A stretch of DNA of 64,000 bases from Iodobacter fluviatilis (GCF_900451195.1 NZ_UGHR01000001.1:3258931-3322930), one strand, 5' to 3'. Shown: positions 47,042 to 55,952, numbered from the stretch's first letter. Numbers and translations are program-made. Notes: generated by a model not told the origin, from the letters alone.

Positions 47042-49219
47042 ATGACCAAATTCATCAATGTGAACAGCGCCTTTGAATCTATCACTCAAGAACCACAGTT
47101 CCTGCATCCCGCCAGAATTCTGTGGATCGATAAAGAAAACGATTCAGCGGTTTTAATCACCATCGAAGATCCGCCCAAACAGCCTTGGTCAATATCATTA
47201 ACGGAATTGGATTCACTGTTACAGGAAAAGAAAATACGCCACACAGTCATCAAAGTGCCGGCCTTTATGCTTGCACTGGAGGATGAGATCGACACAAAAG
47301 CCAAGCACATTCGAGAAACTAGTTGGGAGAGAATACAACCGCTATTAGAAACAAAATACCTCGGTGAAATTTTCGTCCCTCAGGCAATGGGCACCATGAT
47401 CGCGGCGCATGCTAAAGCCATTAATTTGCCACGTAAAACCTTATATCGCCTACTGTATCGCTATTGGCTGTTTGGTGGAACCAAGAATGCTCTGTTACCG
47501 AACTATGTCCGCTCAGGTGGTGCGGGTAAGGCGAAGACCTTTGCTAAAGGAAAAATTAATGGTCGCCCACCCAAATACTTGGGGTTAGTGACGGAAACCA
47601 AGGCAAAAATACTCACCGAAGAGGACAAAGCTGCAATCAAGATTGGCTATGCCCTATACAAAAACAATGTGGTGGAATGTGTAACAGATGCCTACAACAG
47701 AACCTTAAATAAATTTTACCGCGCAGAGCATTCCGTCCCTGGGTACTCCGACGATGACTTCAACTTAAAACCAGCACACGAATTACCCAAACTGACCCAA
47801 TTTCAATATTGGGGCAAGAAGGCCTTCGATGCCATTACTGTCCTTCGTAGCCGGAAAGGAGAGCGTAAGTGGGAAAAAGACCATCGCGCCTTAATCGGCA
47901 GGGCCAATCAAGGACTGTTTGGACCGTGCCATCGATTTGAAATCGACGCAACGATTGCCGACGTCTACCTAGTCAGCCGCTTCAATCGCAACTGGATCAT
48001 TGGTCGGCCAGTGGTATATGTTGTAGTCGACGTATTTTCGCGAATGATCGTCGGCATCTATATCGGACTGGAGGGGCCAAGCTGGAACGGCGCACGACAG
48101 GCATTGTGGAATGCATTTAGCAATAAGGTCGACTTTTGCCGCCAGTTTGACATTCAGATCAACCCCAGTGATTGGCCATGTCATCATTTACCACAAGAAA
48201 TCTGCGCTGATCGAGGTGAGATGCTAGGGATTGCGGCGGAGAATCTGGCCACAGGCTTGGGAATCGACCTAGCCATCGCGCCACCATATCGCCCAGACTG
48301 GAAAGCAATTGTAGAAAGCCGGTTTCGGGTACTCAACCGACTGACGCAGATTCAATGGGCGCCAGGCGGTGTTGCACAACGCATCAAGGAACGTGGCGAA
48401 CGGGATTACCGCCTCGACGCGACACTTGATTTGCACGAATTCACCAAGATCATGGTTGCCAGTGTGTTGCACTACAACCGGCATAGTCGACAACCTGACT
48501 GGCTGAACAAAGACATGATCGCCCAAGAAATTGACTCTACGCCAATCAGCCTCTGGAACTGGGGTATAGAACATGGATTTGGTGCACCCAATATCCATTC
48601 TCCCGAGTTGGTCTACCTGCACCTGCTCCCGAAAGCAAAAGCTAGCGTGCAAGCCGGCGGCATCTACTTTGAAGGCATGTTTTACACGTCTGCATCCGAC
48701 GGAGATGGAATGAAGTTCGCCCGTGCACGCGCCAAGGGCCGCGAACCCATTGATGTCTGGTATGACTCAACTAAACCTGAGCACATATGGATACGCAACG
48801 AGGACAAGTCGTTCACCACCTATCATCTGCGTGCGTCCGAAATCAGATACCGAGGACACCGGCTAGAAGAAATCATGGATATGCTGGAGATCATCAAGCA
48901 ATCATCACCTGACGACCAATATACTGAACTAGTCAGCAAGGTACAGCTAGATGACCAAGTGCAAAGCATTATCAATCAAGCTACCGCAGAAAAGAAACTA
49001 AGCCAGGAAGATATCTCCTCAGCACAGCAGGTTGCCGGTATTCGAGCCAATCGTACCATTGAACGCGCGGCCGAACGTGCAGCTCACACCAACCCCGTTG
49101 TCACTACACCAACAATCAACACAACGCCTACAGTACAGCCTGTCGCCAACATTTCTGAGACCTACGGTCAACGCGGTGGTGAGGTCATCGACTTACTGAG
49201 TCGACTGCGTAAAAAATAG
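47042..49219 (+). CDS. tnsB: Tn7-type DDE transposase TnsB
   Basis: The 725-aa retroviral-integrase-fold transposase carries catalytic residues Asp302 (EIDATIADVYL), Asp390 (ICADRGEMLG) and Glu425 (WKAIVESRF); the last two are 35 apart, as in Tn7. N-terminal helix-turn-helix domains (about 100-270) bind the end repeats. The C-terminal tail probably contacts TnsC. It cuts the 3' ends and joins them to target DNA. Confidence 0.97.
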   Translation: MTKFINVNSAFESITQEPQFLHPARILWIDKENDSAVLITIEDPPKQPWSISLTELDSLLQEKKIRHTVIKVPAFMLALEDEIDTKAKHIRETSWERIQPLLETKYLGEIFVPQAMGTMIAAHAKAINLPRKTLYRLLYRYWLFGGTKNALLPNYVRSGGAGKAKTFAKGKINGRPPKYLGLVTETKAKILTEEDKAAIKIGYALYKNNVVECVTDAYNRTLNKFYRAEHSVPGYSDDDFNLKPAHELPKLTQFQYWGKKAFDAITVLRSRKGERKWEKDHRALIGRANQGLFGPCHRFEIDATIADVYLVSRFNRNWIIGRPVVYVVVDVFSRMIVGIYIGLEGPSWNGARQALWNAFSNKVDFCRQFDIQINPSDWPCHHLPQEICADRGEMLGIAAENLATGLGIDLAIAPPYRPDWKAIVESRFRVLNRLTQIQWAPGGVAQRIKERGERDYRLDATLDLHEFTKIMVASVLHYNRHSRQPDWLNKDMIAQEIDSTPISLWNWGIEHGFGAPNIHSPELVYLHLLPKAKASVQAGGIYFEGMFYTSASDGDGMKFARARAKGREPIDVWYDSTKPEHIWIRNEDKSFTTYHLRASEIRYRGHRLEEIMDMLEIIKQSSPDDQYTELVSKVQLDDQVQSIINQATAEKKLSQEDISSAQQVAGIRANRTIERAAERAAHTNPVVTTPTINTTPTVQPVANISETYGQRGGEVIDLLSRLRKK

Positions 49220-49230
49220 CGATCCACATC

Positions 49231-50703
49231 ATGAACAATACAACACCGATCTATGCCACTTACACCTCATCGCTCGTTCCTGAATATCAGAATAATGCCT
49301 TAATCGAAGCACTACCGCCGATTTGGTCTGAGCAAGATGCAGCAACTTTGATTGCGCATTTTCCAACGCGTGAAGAGCATGAGCATTCATTACCTAAAGA
49401 AATTCGCCTACATTGCATTAATCGCCTCAGAAATATCGTACAACCATTGCCAATTCACCTCGAGCTAGAAAGTGCTATTTCTTCGTTGATTCGCAGCGGG
49501 TATGTGAACCGTAGTCCGATGGATCCTGCTACTTGGCGTCATTTGCATACCTTATCCACCGATCAGCGCGCGCTGACGAGCTTCCACTCCTCCGCCTCCA
49601 CATTCAGTTTAGTAGGACTAAGCGGTATCGGAAAAACAACGGCGCTTGAATCCATATTGCGGCTTTATCCCCAAACTATTCTCCACAAGAGCTACAAGAG
49701 TAAGGAGTTTGTCCATACGCAAATCGTCTGGTTGAAAGTCGAATGCCCATTCGATGGGTCCTTGTCAGGTCTATGCCGAAATTTCTTTAGAGCCGTCGAT
49801 CAAGCATTAGGAGTGGATAAATACGCCAAGCGATATCAATCTAAAGGCGGCATTCCAGAAATGATTCAACGTATGGAGCAAATCGCCACCACCTACTTTG
49901 TAGGTGCGATCTTCATCGACGAACTTCAGCATTTGAACGCAGCTAAAACCGGCGGCAAAGATAATATGCTGAATTTCTTCGTCAATCTGGTCAACGCAAT
50001 TGGCATTCCCGTCGTCTTCATTGGCACCAATCCCATGGTGGAACTATTTGCTGATGTGTTAAGGAATGCCCGACGTGCGTGTGGCTTAGGCACCTATGAC
50101 TTCAAACAGCCCAATGAACACGACCCGGCATGGGATCTATTGGTGGAGGCCATCTGGGAATACCAATGGGTCAACTCTATCGCCCCTTTGACGCCTGCCA
50201 TCAGAGCCACACTGTACGACTTAACTCAGGGAGTAACCGATTTCCTCGCCAAGCTCATGATTCTCGGGCAACGCTATGCGATACAGTCCAATATTGAGAC
50301 TCTGACAGAAGAGGTTTTTAAGCACGTCGCCAATACTAAAATGAAACTGCTCAAACCATTGGTTGCGGTACTGAGAAGCCGTGACCCGAAAAAAATGCGC
50401 CTGTTTGAAGACCTGATGCCAACCGATGATCAGCTCAACGCAATGATGGAAGATGCTGGAGTCTCATCTACAGAAAATCGTTTGTCAGTCATACGTCAAG
50501 CAAAAAAAAACAGCGTTCCCATTGTGGGGCCTGATACCACGGCACAAGCTCCGCAAACACTAGTTGCTAAGGTCGCGCTTCCTAGTGCCGCGATCTCCAC
50601 AACCATCGCACAAGCAGTTGATCCTATTGATATTTTACGCAAGGCTTGCTGGCTGCAAGTCGATCCGCTCGAGTTTTCAGATGCCTATCGTAAAAGCGCT
50701 TGA
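49231..50703 (+). CDS. tnsC: Tn7-type AAA+ regulator TnsC
   Basis: The 490-aa ATPase has Walker A GLSGIGKT (residues 129-136) and Walker B FVGAIFIDELQHL (about 223-235). TnsC oligomerises on target DNA chosen by TnsD/TniQ and activates TnsAB. It starts 11 bp after tnsB and overlaps tnsD by 23 bp. Confidence 0.96.
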   Translation: MNNTTPIYATYTSSLVPEYQNNALIEALPPIWSEQDAATLIAHFPTREEHEHSLPKEIRLHCINRLRNIVQPLPIHLELESAISSLIRSGYVNRSPMDPATWRHLHTLSTDQRALTSFHSSASTFSLVGLSGIGKTTALESILRLYPQTILHKSYKSKEFVHTQIVWLKVECPFDGSLSGLCRNFFRAVDQALGVDKYAKRYQSKGGIPEMIQRMEQIATTYFVGAIFIDELQHLNAAKTGGKDNMLNFFVNLVNAIGIPVVFIGTNPMVELFADVLRNARRACGLGTYDFKQPNEHDPAWDLLVEAIWEYQWVNSIAPLTPAIRATLYDLTQGVTDFLAKLMILGQRYAIQSNIETLTEEVFKHVANTKMKLLKPLVAVLRSRDPKKMRLFEDLMPTDDQLNAMMEDAGVSSTENRLSVIRQAKKNSVPIVGPDTTAQAPQTLVAKVALPSAAISTTIAQAVDPIDILRKACWLQVDPLEFSDAYRKSA

Positions 50704-52555
50704 ACGAGGAACCAAGCTTTGCTTCTTTCCTACTAGCCTACCTGATGAATCAGTATTTAGCTTAATTGCAAGATACCACCAGCTGTCTGGCAACGCCGAT
50801 GATCGTGATACGCTTCGTGAGCTGTTTGGGAAACATACCATTGTCGTCACTTCGCACCTTCCAAGTTCAATCGATAACTTAGTCGGGATACTTCCAAGTG
50901 GTATGCCTATCGATGCACAAGACATCATCAACAGGCACACCATCTTCCCCTACTATCGGCCGTTTCTAACTGAACGACAAATCTCCTTGGGCGTGGCTGC
51001 CATGAAAAGCGATTCCGCCATTGGTCTCAAGACTATGATGGGCCTCGTTGCAAGCCAGGTTGGCGGGGGTAACCCCTATCGCTTTTGCGCACAATGTGCA
51101 GAGCAGGATAAACATCTTTATGGTCAACCTTACTGGCACCGCGCCCATCAACTCCCCGCTGTCCACATTTGCCATGAACATGGCACTGCGTTGTACGCGA
51201 TTGATGCCAGTTGGGTGGATCGACACCGACATAGCCTGTTTCTGCCAACGACACCAGACGTAATCAATTTTGCAACTCAAATTGCAATTGAAAAGAGCTT
51301 GTCAACTTGGATGCACAGCTTATCCATCTGCAGCAAGCAAGTATTAGATGCTGAGCTTGGGGCTATATCCCCAACTCAATTGAGAGGCATTTATCGTGAC
51401 TTAGCCTCAGATTTGAAGCTAACGCATGCTAGCGGCAGATTGCGTGTACCAAAATTCTCTACCTGGATCCTACAAAAAATCGCTGATTTACCAACAACTG
51501 GCACATTCCAATTTACCAAAGCAGAGAACTCTGGGAAGCCCGAATGGGCGCTCGGCCTATTGCGCAAAGCACGTAAATCGACGCACCCGCTAAAGCATCT
51601 CCTACTGATGCACTGTCTCAATGGGAATTGGGCTACTGTCATGACCAGCTCGCATAAAAACAAAAAGCCATTGCCACAAACAAGTATTCAATCAACATCG
51701 TCGCTACCAAAGCCATCTTGTGTACTAAGCGAGCAATTAAGATCCATGCTTGTCGAGGACAAAAAATCACTGCGGCACTGCGCTCAATTGCTGGGTCAGT
51801 CGGTGACTACATTACGAGTAGAAGCGACAAGACTGGGGCTCCAAGTTCCCTCACGCCCAAAAACATTGAATCCGCCCAAACTTGCGGAGCTTCGCACAGT
51901 ACTCGCGTCGACAACACCACTAAATACCTTGGCACAACGCCATGAAACATCTGTGGTGTCGTTGTATCGGATTTTGCGAATGTACCCTGATGTCGCAATT
52001 GCTAGAGACAAATTGATCCGTGCACTGGAACAAAAAATTAGAAGAAAAAGATTCTCTCTAGGATGTCAAAAAACGCTTGCCCGTGGGCTTCCTGATTATG
52101 CCTGGCTGTACAAACATGACCGACAGTGGTTAAGCGAAACGATCGCGACCACCCCAAAGAAAAAAACAGTTTCTGCTACTCGAATTGACTGGGGAATGAG
52201 AGATCGTGAATTTGCAGAAGCAGTGATGAAGCACAGCCGACAACTCTATGCCATTCAGAAACCTGTATGGGTGACTAAAGCGTCGATAGGCCGGTCGATG
52301 CGTAAGCGATCGATATTGGAAAAATACTTATTAAGATTACCACTCACCGCTCAAGCCTTGGCTACAAATATCGAATCAATAGAAGACTTCCAATGTCGGC
52401 GTTTGCAGTGGGCCGCCCTGCAAGTAAAACAGCTTCATCCAGCCCCACTACCATGGATGTTGCTCCGCATTGCCGGACTAAAATATGTCGGGACTGGAAA
52501 GGTGTCTAAGGTATTGGATAAGCTTATCAATGAAGCCCACGCGGACGTCATTTAA
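50681..52555 (+). CDS. tnsD: TnsD, TniQ-family target selector (likely glmS-recognising)
   Basis: ATG 50681, inside the tnsC 3' end, gives 624 aa. An N-terminal TniQ domain (FFPTSLPDESVFSLIARYH) is followed by a zinc-finger region (FCAQCAEQDKHLYGQPYWHRAHQLPAVHICHEHG). C-terminal DNA-binding parts resemble Tn7 TnsD: AWLYKHDRQWL, RIDWGMRDRE and LPLTAQALATNIES. TnsD of Tn7 binds the 3' end of glmS. Here the element sits exactly there and this gene is in the tnsABC operon, so it is the best candidate for that role. It is about 115 aa longer than Tn7 TnsD. Confidence 0.9.
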   Translation: MPIVKALERGTKLCFFPTSLPDESVFSLIARYHQLSGNADDRDTLRELFGKHTIVVTSHLPSSIDNLVGILPSGMPIDAQDIINRHTIFPYYRPFLTERQISLGVAAMKSDSAIGLKTMMGLVASQVGGGNPYRFCAQCAEQDKHLYGQPYWHRAHQLPAVHICHEHGTALYAIDASWVDRHRHSLFLPTTPDVINFATQIAIEKSLSTWMHSLSICSKQVLDAELGAISPTQLRGIYRDLASDLKLTHASGRLRVPKFSTWILQKIADLPTTGTFQFTKAENSGKPEWALGLLRKARKSTHPLKHLLLMHCLNGNWATVMTSSHKNKKPLPQTSIQSTSSLPKPSCVLSEQLRSMLVEDKKSLRHCAQLLGQSVTTLRVEATRLGLQVPSRPKTLNPPKLAELRTVLASTTPLNTLAQRHETSVVSLYRILRMYPDVAIARDKLIRALEQKIRRKRFSLGCQKTLARGLPDYAWLYKHDRQWLSETIATTPKKKTVSATRIDWGMRDREFAEAVMKHSRQLYAIQKPVWVTKASIGRSMRKRSILEKYLLRLPLTAQALATNIESIEDFQCRRLQWAALQVKQLHPAPLPWMLLRIAGLKYVGTGKVSKVLDKLINEAHADVI

Positions 52556-52598
52556 GAAACTAACATCATGTTCCCTCAAATTAGCGCACGGCATAGAT

Positions 52599-54302
52599 TC
52601 AAATACAGGTGATGACCACGTTTTTTCTGACATAGCCCCTACCACCAAATTCTCCCAACTTAGATTCCGATGGGCCACGCCACGTCCGAGTTATCCCTGC
52701 TTTAGCCAGCAGCGCCTGAGTATTTATCTTGGTACTGCTTATTTTTTTAGCATCCCAGTCAGCAAATCGAAGAATACTCTCGACTGCGGAAAATATAACC
52801 ACTGATGTCAAAGCAATATTTGAGATAATAATTTTCTCGTCTAGACGATTTAACTCCCCTAGTGCCCACAATATTCGTCTGGCACTAAAACACCAAGCAG
52901 TTTCTTTGCACAAATCAATCGTGGCAAATAAGATGGGAAAACGCTCACGGTTTGCTTTTGTAGATTTTATATTCTTTGTTACACCTGCGAGAATTTTTGC
53001 CATTCCAATACGCTGTGGCTTTCCCTCCTCCTCAAATAATTTGCGCGAATAGTCCTCAGCCAGCAAAGCATATTCACGGTCTAATACATCATCAGATTTA
53101 GATTTGGCACCTACAGCGAAATCATCCGTCTTTGCATCGCCGCCTAGTACCGTATTGTTCAGCCACTCTTTGTCATTGTCATACAGCCAAGCAACTGTAC
53201 GAAATTGCTTCTTCCATAGTTGCTCCATTGATAGGGATGGCACCTTCTTCAGCGCCGATGCAATTTTTCTTCTAAATTCGTCACGTATTGAGTTCTGAGA
53301 AGAATCCGATTTTTTCCCCTTTTTACGCGCAATAGCATCATCCTCATTCGCCAACACTTGCAAATGATTATGGAAATTGTGCGCAGTCCCAAACAAATAC
53401 ATCCCCAAAATAATATGACGAGTAATCGGCATATCTAACGCCGATTCAATATAGCTTAAACGTAACCACCAACTCGCACGCTTCATCGAAAATGCGGGAT
53501 CAACTTTGCTTATAAATTCACAACCGAGTTCGTCAATCATCGACGCCTGAAAATCCTGTAATGCAGGCATTGAGCCGCGAGAGTAACCTCGCTGCCTAAT
53601 TTTCTCTCGATAGGCATTCATCAATATTTCAGGATGATACGGAGGTATATTTTCAGCTAACAATTCCCGGGCAAAGAGCCCATAAGCGATTTCAAATGGA
53701 TTGGCCACTTCATCTTGCTTCTTTTTTTCCAAATGAATCGAACATACGGGACAGGCCCCCCAAGGAACAGACAATAGCTTTTGGGGGCGTAGAAAAGGAA
53801 AACGGCAATTTTGGCAGCTACTGATAAGTAGCTCCTTGTGCTTCCAGCAAACGGTCACGCCTGGCATTTGATGAGACCTGTGCCAATAGCCAACACCATG
53901 TATCTGCTCATCGTCGACAACACAGCTAATGCACAACTTTGCATTGCCCACCATCCCAACAACGTGCCTCGGGAAGTGCGTAATCTTTGCGTTCACATCA
54001 GTCTCGCCGGCAGAGGGCAGCGGTGCATTGGGTCGCCCCAGAAATGGCCGGAATGCGGGGAGCAGAGTGTTATCTTGTAGAATTTTAGCTAGATTAGCAT
54101 CGGCGTCACCAGGCAAGCGGGCAGCTAACACCTCTATGTAGGCAGGAACGACGCTCCCTAAGTTTAATCTAACCCGAGAGCAAAGCTCGCCGAACGTTGA
54201 TTGTTCAGTCCTATTGCCCGAGATAAGATGGTATCGAGAGACGCGTGATATTAAAGATTCATCAGGTAGAGAAGGAGGGAAAAATAGAAGCTTGTCTTGC
54301 AT
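52599..54302 (-). CDS. Second TniQ/TnsD-family protein, convergent with tnsD
   Basis: The 567-aa paralogue has an N-terminal TniQ domain (FFPPSLPDESLISRVSRYHLISGN, close to the start of TnsD), a zinc-finger region (CISCVVDDEQIHGVGYWHRSHQMPGV, then CQNC and CPVC pairs) and VAWLYDNDKEWL near residue 370. The C-terminal half differs from TnsD, which suggests another target. It is transcribed from within the far end of the transposon; its promoter region adjoins the TnsB sites at 54342-54483. No guide RNA or Cascade genes accompany it. Confidence 0.88.
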   Translation of the reverse strand: MQDKLLFFPPSLPDESLISRVSRYHLISGNRTEQSTFGELCSRVRLNLGSVVPAYIEVLAARLPGDADANLAKILQDNTLLPAFRPFLGRPNAPLPSAGETDVNAKITHFPRHVVGMVGNAKLCISCVVDDEQIHGVGYWHRSHQMPGVTVCWKHKELLISSCQNCRFPFLRPQKLLSVPWGACPVCSIHLEKKKQDEVANPFEIAYGLFARELLAENIPPYHPEILMNAYREKIRQRGYSRGSMPALQDFQASMIDELGCEFISKVDPAFSMKRASWWLRLSYIESALDMPITRHIILGMYLFGTAHNFHNHLQVLANEDDAIARKKGKKSDSSQNSIRDEFRRKIASALKKVPSLSMEQLWKKQFRTVAWLYDNDKEWLNNTVLGGDAKTDDFAVGAKSKSDDVLDREYALLAEDYSRKLFEEEGKPQRIGMAKILAGVTKNIKSTKANRERFPILFATIDLCKETAWCFSARRILWALGELNRLDEKIIISNIALTSVVIFSAVESILRFADWDAKKISSTKINTQALLAKAGITRTWRGPSESKLGEFGGRGYVRKNVVITCI

Positions 54303-54341
54303 TATCGAACGTCGCCCATGCCGGTGCTAATATGGAAAATA

Positions 54342-54492
54342 TTGTGTCAAACTTTTTTATTGCAAGATTTCACCATAGTTTTAGTTTTAGCATACTTGTG
54401 TCAAACTATTGCAACTAGACGCATGAGCACGTTTTAACGTATGCCATTGATTTATATAGGCCAGTTGTGTCAAACTTTTTTATGCGTCGACA
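54342..54492. repeat. Distal transposon end with three spaced TnsB-type sites
   Basis: TTGTGTCAAACTTTTTTAT occurs at 54342 and 54465 and a shortened copy (TTGTGTCAAACTATT) at 54396. The end terminates with GTCGACA at 54492. The wide spacing (54 and 69 bp) resembles the left end of Tn7. Confidence 0.9.
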
Positions 54493-54497
54493 TTTGA
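54493..54497. repeat. Right target-site duplication TTTGA
   Basis: TTTGA follows the terminal base of the element and repeats 21194-21198, marking the other edge of the insertion. Confidence 0.92.
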
Positions 54498-54523
54498 TTA
54501 ATTTGATAGATATAAAGAAGAAG

Positions 54524-54553
54524 GCCGCTAAGCAATTTGCTAGCGGCTTTTTT
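54524..54553 (+). terminator. Original glmS terminator, displaced by the transposon
   Basis: GCCGCTA (54524-54530) and TAGCGGC (54541-54547), extended by AGCA/TGCT with one bulge, are followed by a T6 run. Removing the element and one TTTGA places it about 55 bp after the glmS stop. Confidence 0.85.
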
Positions 54554-54555
54554 AT

Positions 54556-54954
54556 ATTAAGTAGCACGATAGATTGGGCAGGTTTTATCTGCCAAAACAT
54601 TTATCTAGATACAAAGTTAGGTGGAAAGCGCTTTACCCCAAGGTTTGACGACAATAATCGACGATTAAATAGAATTTTAATGTAAGAATTTTCACGTATC
54701 ACTTACCCAATGCCGACACTACACTGTGAAAATAATTTGGCCGAATTGAGGCTGCGCAAATAAATTGGAACCCTTCGCTCAATAGGTTTTGTTTTGCAAC
54801 ATCACGTTATTTTCGCCACGCCCTTATGTTGTTGCCTCTGAACATGGCGTTTTTATGCACCATGAGACGGTGGTTTTTTTGCAGTTTAAGGATGGCTACA
54901 TCTTGTTAACCGTCTTAATCCGTCAGCAGTCCCTATCCACGAAGAGAGCTAGAA
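54556..54954. other. Gap between the glmS terminator and the KTSC-like gene
   Basis: No credible gene is present. It may contain the edge of a former cassette array, but no second attC or integrase sequence could be recognised. Confidence 0.4.
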
Positions 54955-55185
54955 ATGAAGGCATATCAAGACATCAACAGCGATTCCGGTGTCTCGGCAT
55001 ATGAGTATGGAGACGATTGGATCAAAGTGCAGTTCAAGCATGGTGGTATTTATGAATACAGAGCATCGAAAATCGGTTCCGCACATATTTCAACAATGAA
55101 ACGCCTCGCCAATTCCGGAGATGGATTAAATGCGTACATCATTACCAACCCCGACGTTCGAGATGGGTGGTCTTCCAAATCTTGA
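54955..55185 (+). CDS. KTSC-like small protein, probable gene-cassette product
   Basis: The 76-aa protein has the pattern VSAYEYGDDWIKVQFKHGGIYEYRASKIGSAHI, resembling KTSC-domain proteins that often occur in integron cassettes and mobile regions. An AGAGAG site precedes the ATG. Its stop lies about 12 bp before an attC site, which is the standard layout of a gene cassette. Function unknown. Confidence 0.7.
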   Translation: MKAYQDINSDSGVSAYEYGDDWIKVQFKHGGIYEYRASKIGSAHISTMKRLANSGDGLNAYIITNPDVRDGWSSKS

Positions 55186-55196
55186 CAGAAAAGACG

Positions 55197-55261
55197 GCCA
55201 ACCCAACGTTCGAGGCGACCTAAGCAAATAGCCGCGCAGGCGCCTCAACTACGCGTTGGGC
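55197..55261. other. Integron attC site
   Basis: The site ends with the core GTTGGGC (55255-55261), and complementary CCAAC-type sequence lies at its start. The inner arms GTTCGAGGCG (55208-55217) and CGCCTCAACT (55241-55250) pair, with the extrahelical C expected in attC sites. It lies between two short same-strand genes, consistent with cassette recombination. No integrase gene is in the window. Confidence 0.82.
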
Positions 55262-55275
55262 ATCAAGGAGTAGTA

Positions 55276-55830
55276 ATGGCAATTGACTGGAATGCCGTAG
55301 CAACTATTGCCTCACCGGTGATCGCTCTGTTTGTCGGCGTTTGGGTGGATAGGCTATTCGAGAGCCGCTCAGTACTTATTTCCTACTTCAGCCACGTTTC
55401 CGCATTTCGCCACACACCATCTGGTGGGCAACCACTTCAGGTACATACGCATTCTGTGGTCTTGCGCAATGCAGGGCGCAAAAGCGCAACGAATGTTCGA
55501 TTGCATCATTCTATTTTGCCTGAGTTCAACATCTGGCCAGTTATAGTCCACAACATTGAAACCTTGCCTGATGGTTCGCAAGATATCCTCATCCCCACTC
55601 TTGTTCCGGGAGAGGAAATTACTGTTTCTTACTTGTATTTTCCTCCCGTAACTGCTGGTCAGGTAAATGCGGGGGTGAAATGTGACCAAGGTTTTGCTAA
55701 TCAAATCACAGTGCTTTTACAGCGCCAGTTTCCACGCTGGTTCAACCGCACTGCGATTGCATTGTTTATTGTGGGAGTGGTCACCGTTTGTTACCTCGTC
55801 TATGTTGGCTTCACAGTCATAGCCATGTAG
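55276..55830 (+). CDS. Membrane protein of unknown function, probable cassette gene
   Basis: The 184-aa protein has an N-terminal hydrophobic helix (IASPVIALFVGVWVDRLF) and a C-terminal membrane helix (TAIALFIVGVVTVCYLVYVGF). The beta-rich soluble domain between them contains VVLRNAGRKSATNVRL. Proteins of this architecture are frequent in integrons and genomic islands. AAGGAG lies just before the start, only 15 bp after the attC core. No attC was recognised after its stop, so the array seems truncated. Confidence 0.72.
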   Translation: MAIDWNAVATIASPVIALFVGVWVDRLFESRSVLISYFSHVSAFRHTPSGGQPLQVHTHSVVLRNAGRKSATNVRLHHSILPEFNIWPVIVHNIETLPDGSQDILIPTLVPGEEITVSYLYFPPVTAGQVNAGVKCDQGFANQITVLLQRQFPRWFNRTAIALFIVGVVTVCYLVYVGFTVIAM

Positions 55831-55918
55831 GGCAAGTTAGCTTTACCAACCCGCGCTGAACAATGCCACCAACCACAAACCACCCACTCAATTACCACTC
55901 AGCTTGCCATGCCTGACA

Positions 55919-55952
55919 CGCGGGTTACGCCTGCGGCTAAGCCGCCCTACGC
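55919..55952. repeat. REP-like palindrome
   Basis: On the minus strand it begins GTAGGGCGGCTTAGCCGC, a GTAG-headed hairpin typical of REP elements mobilised by REP-associated transposases. A decayed transposase of that kind lies 30 bp away. Confidence 0.65.

Larger units (their letters stand above)
21199..54492. mobile_element. Complete Tn7-like transposon at attTn7 carrying copper/nickel resistance
   Basis: The element is 33,294 bp. Both ends begin TGTCGAC and continue with nearly identical 28-bp terminal inverted repeats (two mismatches). Both ends contain repeated TnsB-type sites, and TTTGA is duplicated on each side. It encodes TnsA, TnsB, TnsC, TnsD and a second TniQ protein. It lies 26 bp downstream of the glmS stop codon and upstream of the old glmS terminator, the canonical attTn7 spacing. 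Cargo is mainly copper and nickel resistance, with an IS66 element and orphan small genes. No tnsE, integrase or CRISPR genes were found inside. Confidence 0.95.

Noticed and set aside
52599..54302. tnsE
   Set aside because: The position after tnsD fits tnsE, but the protein has a TniQ start and zinc-finger pattern and is on the opposite strand.
21199..54492. CRISPR-associated (RNA-guided) Tn7-like transposon
   Set aside because: Two TniQ genes raised the idea, but no cas genes, CRISPR repeats or guide-like repeat could be found inside the element.
54467..54685. 72-aa reading frame across the right transposon boundary
   Set aside because: It spans the end repeat and the glmS terminator, so it is an accident of the junction.
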